Shown here: in pieces, positions 5,607 through 6,930 of the stretch
Numbering within the stretch: position 1 is the stretch's first letter
Layout of the letters: every line of letters starts with the position of its first letter
Assembly: GCA_015222965.1 (NCBI GenBank)
Contig: JADFWF010000367.1
Span: 1 to 6,930, forward strand
DNA from: Pseudomonadota bacterium
GTDB lineage: Bacteria > Pseudomonadota > Gammaproteobacteria > SZUA-229
DNA: 6,930 bases
Direction: 5' to 3'
The notes under the pieces: generated by a model
What the model saw: only the letters and a program-made list of their open reading frames with translations
Told to the model about the DNA's origin: nothing
Databases searched by the model: none
Program-made: the position numbers and the translations under genes

Positions 5607-6503
5607 TCAGGCCATTTTCTTGCAAAATTCCTGGGCAAATCCAAGCAGCTCATCGGCGGCGCGTGACTTGAACTTATAACGCTGCCTGACAAATGAAAAC
5701 GGACGTTCCAGTTTTGGTGATAGCTCGACAGCCGTCAATGTACCGAGGCGCAATTCTTTATCGATACTGGCGCGAGATACGATCGAGATACCCATGCCCG
5801 CCTCGACTGCCCCTTTGATCGCCTCCGGGCTGCTCAGCTCGAAACAGACGTTTAAGATGCCATCCGGATTCTGCTGCTCCACATAATTGGTAATCGCTTC
5901 CTGCGTCCCTGAACCACTCTCACGACAGATGAACGGATGCCCCAAGATGTCCTTTACATGCAGTGTCGGTTCTTTTGCCAGCTTATGGCTGTTTGGCATG
6001 ATCACCACGAGCTGGTCGACACGGCACTGTTCGACGATTAAATTCTTGTTATTTACCGAACCTTCAACGATAGCCAGATCCACCACGTTATTTTCTACCA
6101 TGGCGATGATGTCTTCTGAATTTGACTCTTTCAGACTGATAGTAACATCGGGGAATTTGCCCTTAAATTCACCGATTAACAAGGGCAGCATATACTCCGC
6201 AATCGTGGTACTGGCACCAAGCGAAACACCACCACTGACGTCACCGGTCATCTCGGTAATGCTGTGATTCATATCATCGTATAACTTGAGGATACGATCA
6301 GCGTACATATAGACCTGTTTGCCCGCCTCAGTCAGCGTCACTTTGTTATGCGTGCGATCGAACAGACGGGTATTAAAATTGTCCTCTAACTGGCGGATCT
6401 GAAAGGTTACCGCTGGCTGCGTCATATGCAGTTGTTCGCCCGCCTTGGTAAAGTTAAGCAGGCGTGCAACAGTGTGGAATATTTTTAATCGACGATCAGC
6501 CAT
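5607..6503 (-). CDS. LysR-type transcriptional regulator (CysL/CbbR-like)
   Basis: This is a 298-residue DNA-binding regulator of normal family length. Residues 1-60 hold the winged helix-turn-helix (LKIFHTVARLLNFTKAGEQL, then TQPAVTFQIRQLEDNFNTRLFDRT). A linker helix follows (about 62-90). The co-inducer-binding domain begins at about 92 with VSLGASTTIAEYMLP and continues with the typical DLAIVEG, VVIMPNSHKLA and PFICRESGSGTQEAI stretches. The IAEYMLP and RESGSGT motifs resemble the CysL/YwfK, CbbR and selenium-linked branches of the family, whose members respond to sulfur or carbon metabolites; the ligand here is not known. No clear Shine-Dalgarno precedes the ATG. It is the first gene of the leftward run and is divergent from a DUF4124 gene, so it may regulate both sides. 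Confidence 0.93.
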   Translation of the reverse strand: MADRRLKIFHTVARLLNFTKAGEQLHMTQPAVTFQIRQLEDNFNTRLFDRTHNKVTLTEAGKQVYMYADRILKLYDDMNHSITEMTGDVSGGVSLGASTTIAEYMLPLLIGEFKGKFPDVTISLKESNSEDIIAMVENNVVDLAIVEGSVNNKNLIVEQCRVDQLVVIMPNSHKLAKEPTLHVKDILGHPFICRESGSGTQEAITNYVEQQNPDGILNVCFELSSPEAIKGAVEAGMGISIVSRASIDKELRLGTLTAVELSPKLERPFSFVRQRYKFKSRAADELLGFAQEFCKKMA

Positions 6504-6524
6504 AATTTTTTGTTCTATATAATC

Positions 6525-6549
6525 GTGAAACAGGCATTAATCATTTCAC
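6525..6549. promoter_or_regulatory. Possible operator: GTGAAA-N13-TTTCAC inverted repeat
   Basis: GTGAAA (6525-6530) and TTTCAC (6544-6549) form a 6-bp inverted repeat with 13 bases between. It lies 22 bases upstream of the LysR start codon, between the two divergent genes. LysR-type proteins often bind such dyads in front of their own gene. The short arms mean it could also be chance. Confidence 0.35.
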
Positions 6550-6566
6550 CAGATACTGCATCAATA

Positions 6567-6595
6567 TTGATTTTATTGTGATTTACGACTATTTT
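6567..6595 (+). promoter_or_regulatory. Sigma-70-type promoter of the DUF4124 gene
   Basis: TTGATT (6567-6572) and TATTTT (6590-6595) are spaced by exactly 17 bases and have four and five of six consensus bases. They would start transcription near 6602, 12 bases before ATG. This leaves a very short leader, so an alternative start or a later AUG at 6632 remains possible. Confidence 0.45.
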
Positions 6596-6613
6596 AACAT
6601 CACAGGCTATTCA

Positions 6614-6930
6614 ATGGGTAAAATACAAACCATGCGCAATAAAAGACTCATCTCAAGCATTTTTATAGCATCATTCTGCTTATTAGTTCACTCATCCCTG
6701 TACGCTGGCGTATATAAGTGGGTTGATGAAAAGGGCCAGGTGCATTATGGCGAACATCCCGGCAATACCGGTGCTGAAAAAGTCACCATTCGTCAGAATG
6801 AAACCACAAAACCTCGCCCTGTCGACAAAGCTGAAGAAACCGACAAATCTGATAAAAAAGACAAAGATCAGCAAGCTGAGGCACCTATGGTAGAAATAGA
6901 ACCCAGCAAAAAAGAAAAGCGCAAATACTG
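6614..6930 (+). CDS. DUF4124-domain exported protein, partial (continues past the right edge)
   Basis: The first 105 residues are visible and the reading frame is open to the end of the window. ATG at 6614 has AGG (6604-6606) seven bases upstream; ATG at 6632 is an in-frame alternative. A signal peptide follows (RLISSIFIASFCLLVHSSLYA, residues 11-31). The DUF4124 hallmark YKWVDEKGQVHYGEHPG is immediately after it (about 34-50), as is usual for that family, where the domain sits at the mature N-terminus. Residues about 60-105 are a highly charged low-complexity linker rich in Lys, Glu, Asp and Gln. DUF4124 proteins are periplasmic and of unknown function; the domain is common in gammaproteobacteria. 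The gene is divergent from the LysR regulator. Confidence 0.85.
   Translation, partial: MGKIQTMRNKRLISSIFIASFCLLVHSSLYAGVYKWVDEKGQVHYGEHPGNTGAEKVTIRQNETTKPRPVDKAEETDKSDKKDKDQQAEAPMVEIEPSKKEKRKY

Noticed and set aside
5491..5679. Plus-strand reading frame with repeated LSLIW units
   Set aside because: It is the opposite-strand reading of the 15-bp repeats in the small gene at 5148-5567, with no ribosome site or family resemblance.
6692..6874. Minus-strand small membrane-like reading frame
   Set aside because: It is the antisense of the DUF4124 gene, whose sense frame has a signal peptide and the YKWVDEKGQVHYG motif.

Overview
The window reads as a moderately low-GC gammaproteobacterial chromosome, probably marine, freshwater or sulfur-oxidising. 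The evidence is the OmpA-era style of its genes: a Gram-negative outer-membrane porin, a Fur-like operator, a CysL/CbbR-type LysR regulator, a DUF4124 protein, and short intergenic dispersed repeats. No phage, transposase, CRISPR or RNA gene is visible. The species cannot be named from the sequence.

Left part (1-3863). A secreted DUF4412-like protein with a Met/Gln-rich tail is read leftward (121-972). A porin is read rightward from the same intergenic region (1183-2322). The porin promoter has a perfect TATAAT and a Fur-box-like operator over its -35 region. A strong intrinsic terminator (2346-2385) closes the porin gene. It is followed by an exported FMN-binding-domain protein with an exact DxxSGAT flavinylation motif (2418-2951) and a two-helix PepSY-TM inner-membrane protein with membrane-flanking histidines (3072-3863). 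Read together, these look like an iron-responsive envelope electron-transfer module: outer-membrane channel, periplasmic covalent flavin carrier, inner-membrane haem-type reductase. The functional link is inference.

Middle (3864-4089). A 226-bp gap between convergent genes is packed with dispersed repeats. A hairpin sits right after the PepSY stop codon, followed by a CATCCTGAGCG-type element, a 70-bp double palindrome, and an inverted copy of the GC-rich repeat that opens the gap. The same repeat family is at the left edge of the window (11-37). A different imperfect palindrome lies between the FMN-binding and PepSY genes (2957-3033).

Right part (4090-6930). Three leftward genes look like one operon: a LysR-type regulator (5607-6503), then a small unrecognised protein with four 15-bp tandem repeats at its N-terminus (5148-5567), overlapping by ATGA an AI-2E/PerM-family membrane transporter (4090-5151). 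Divergent from the regulator, a DUF4124 lipoprotein-like or periplasmic protein begins at 6614 and runs off the right edge. The 110-bp divergent intergenic region has a good sigma-70-type promoter and an inverted repeat that could be an operator.
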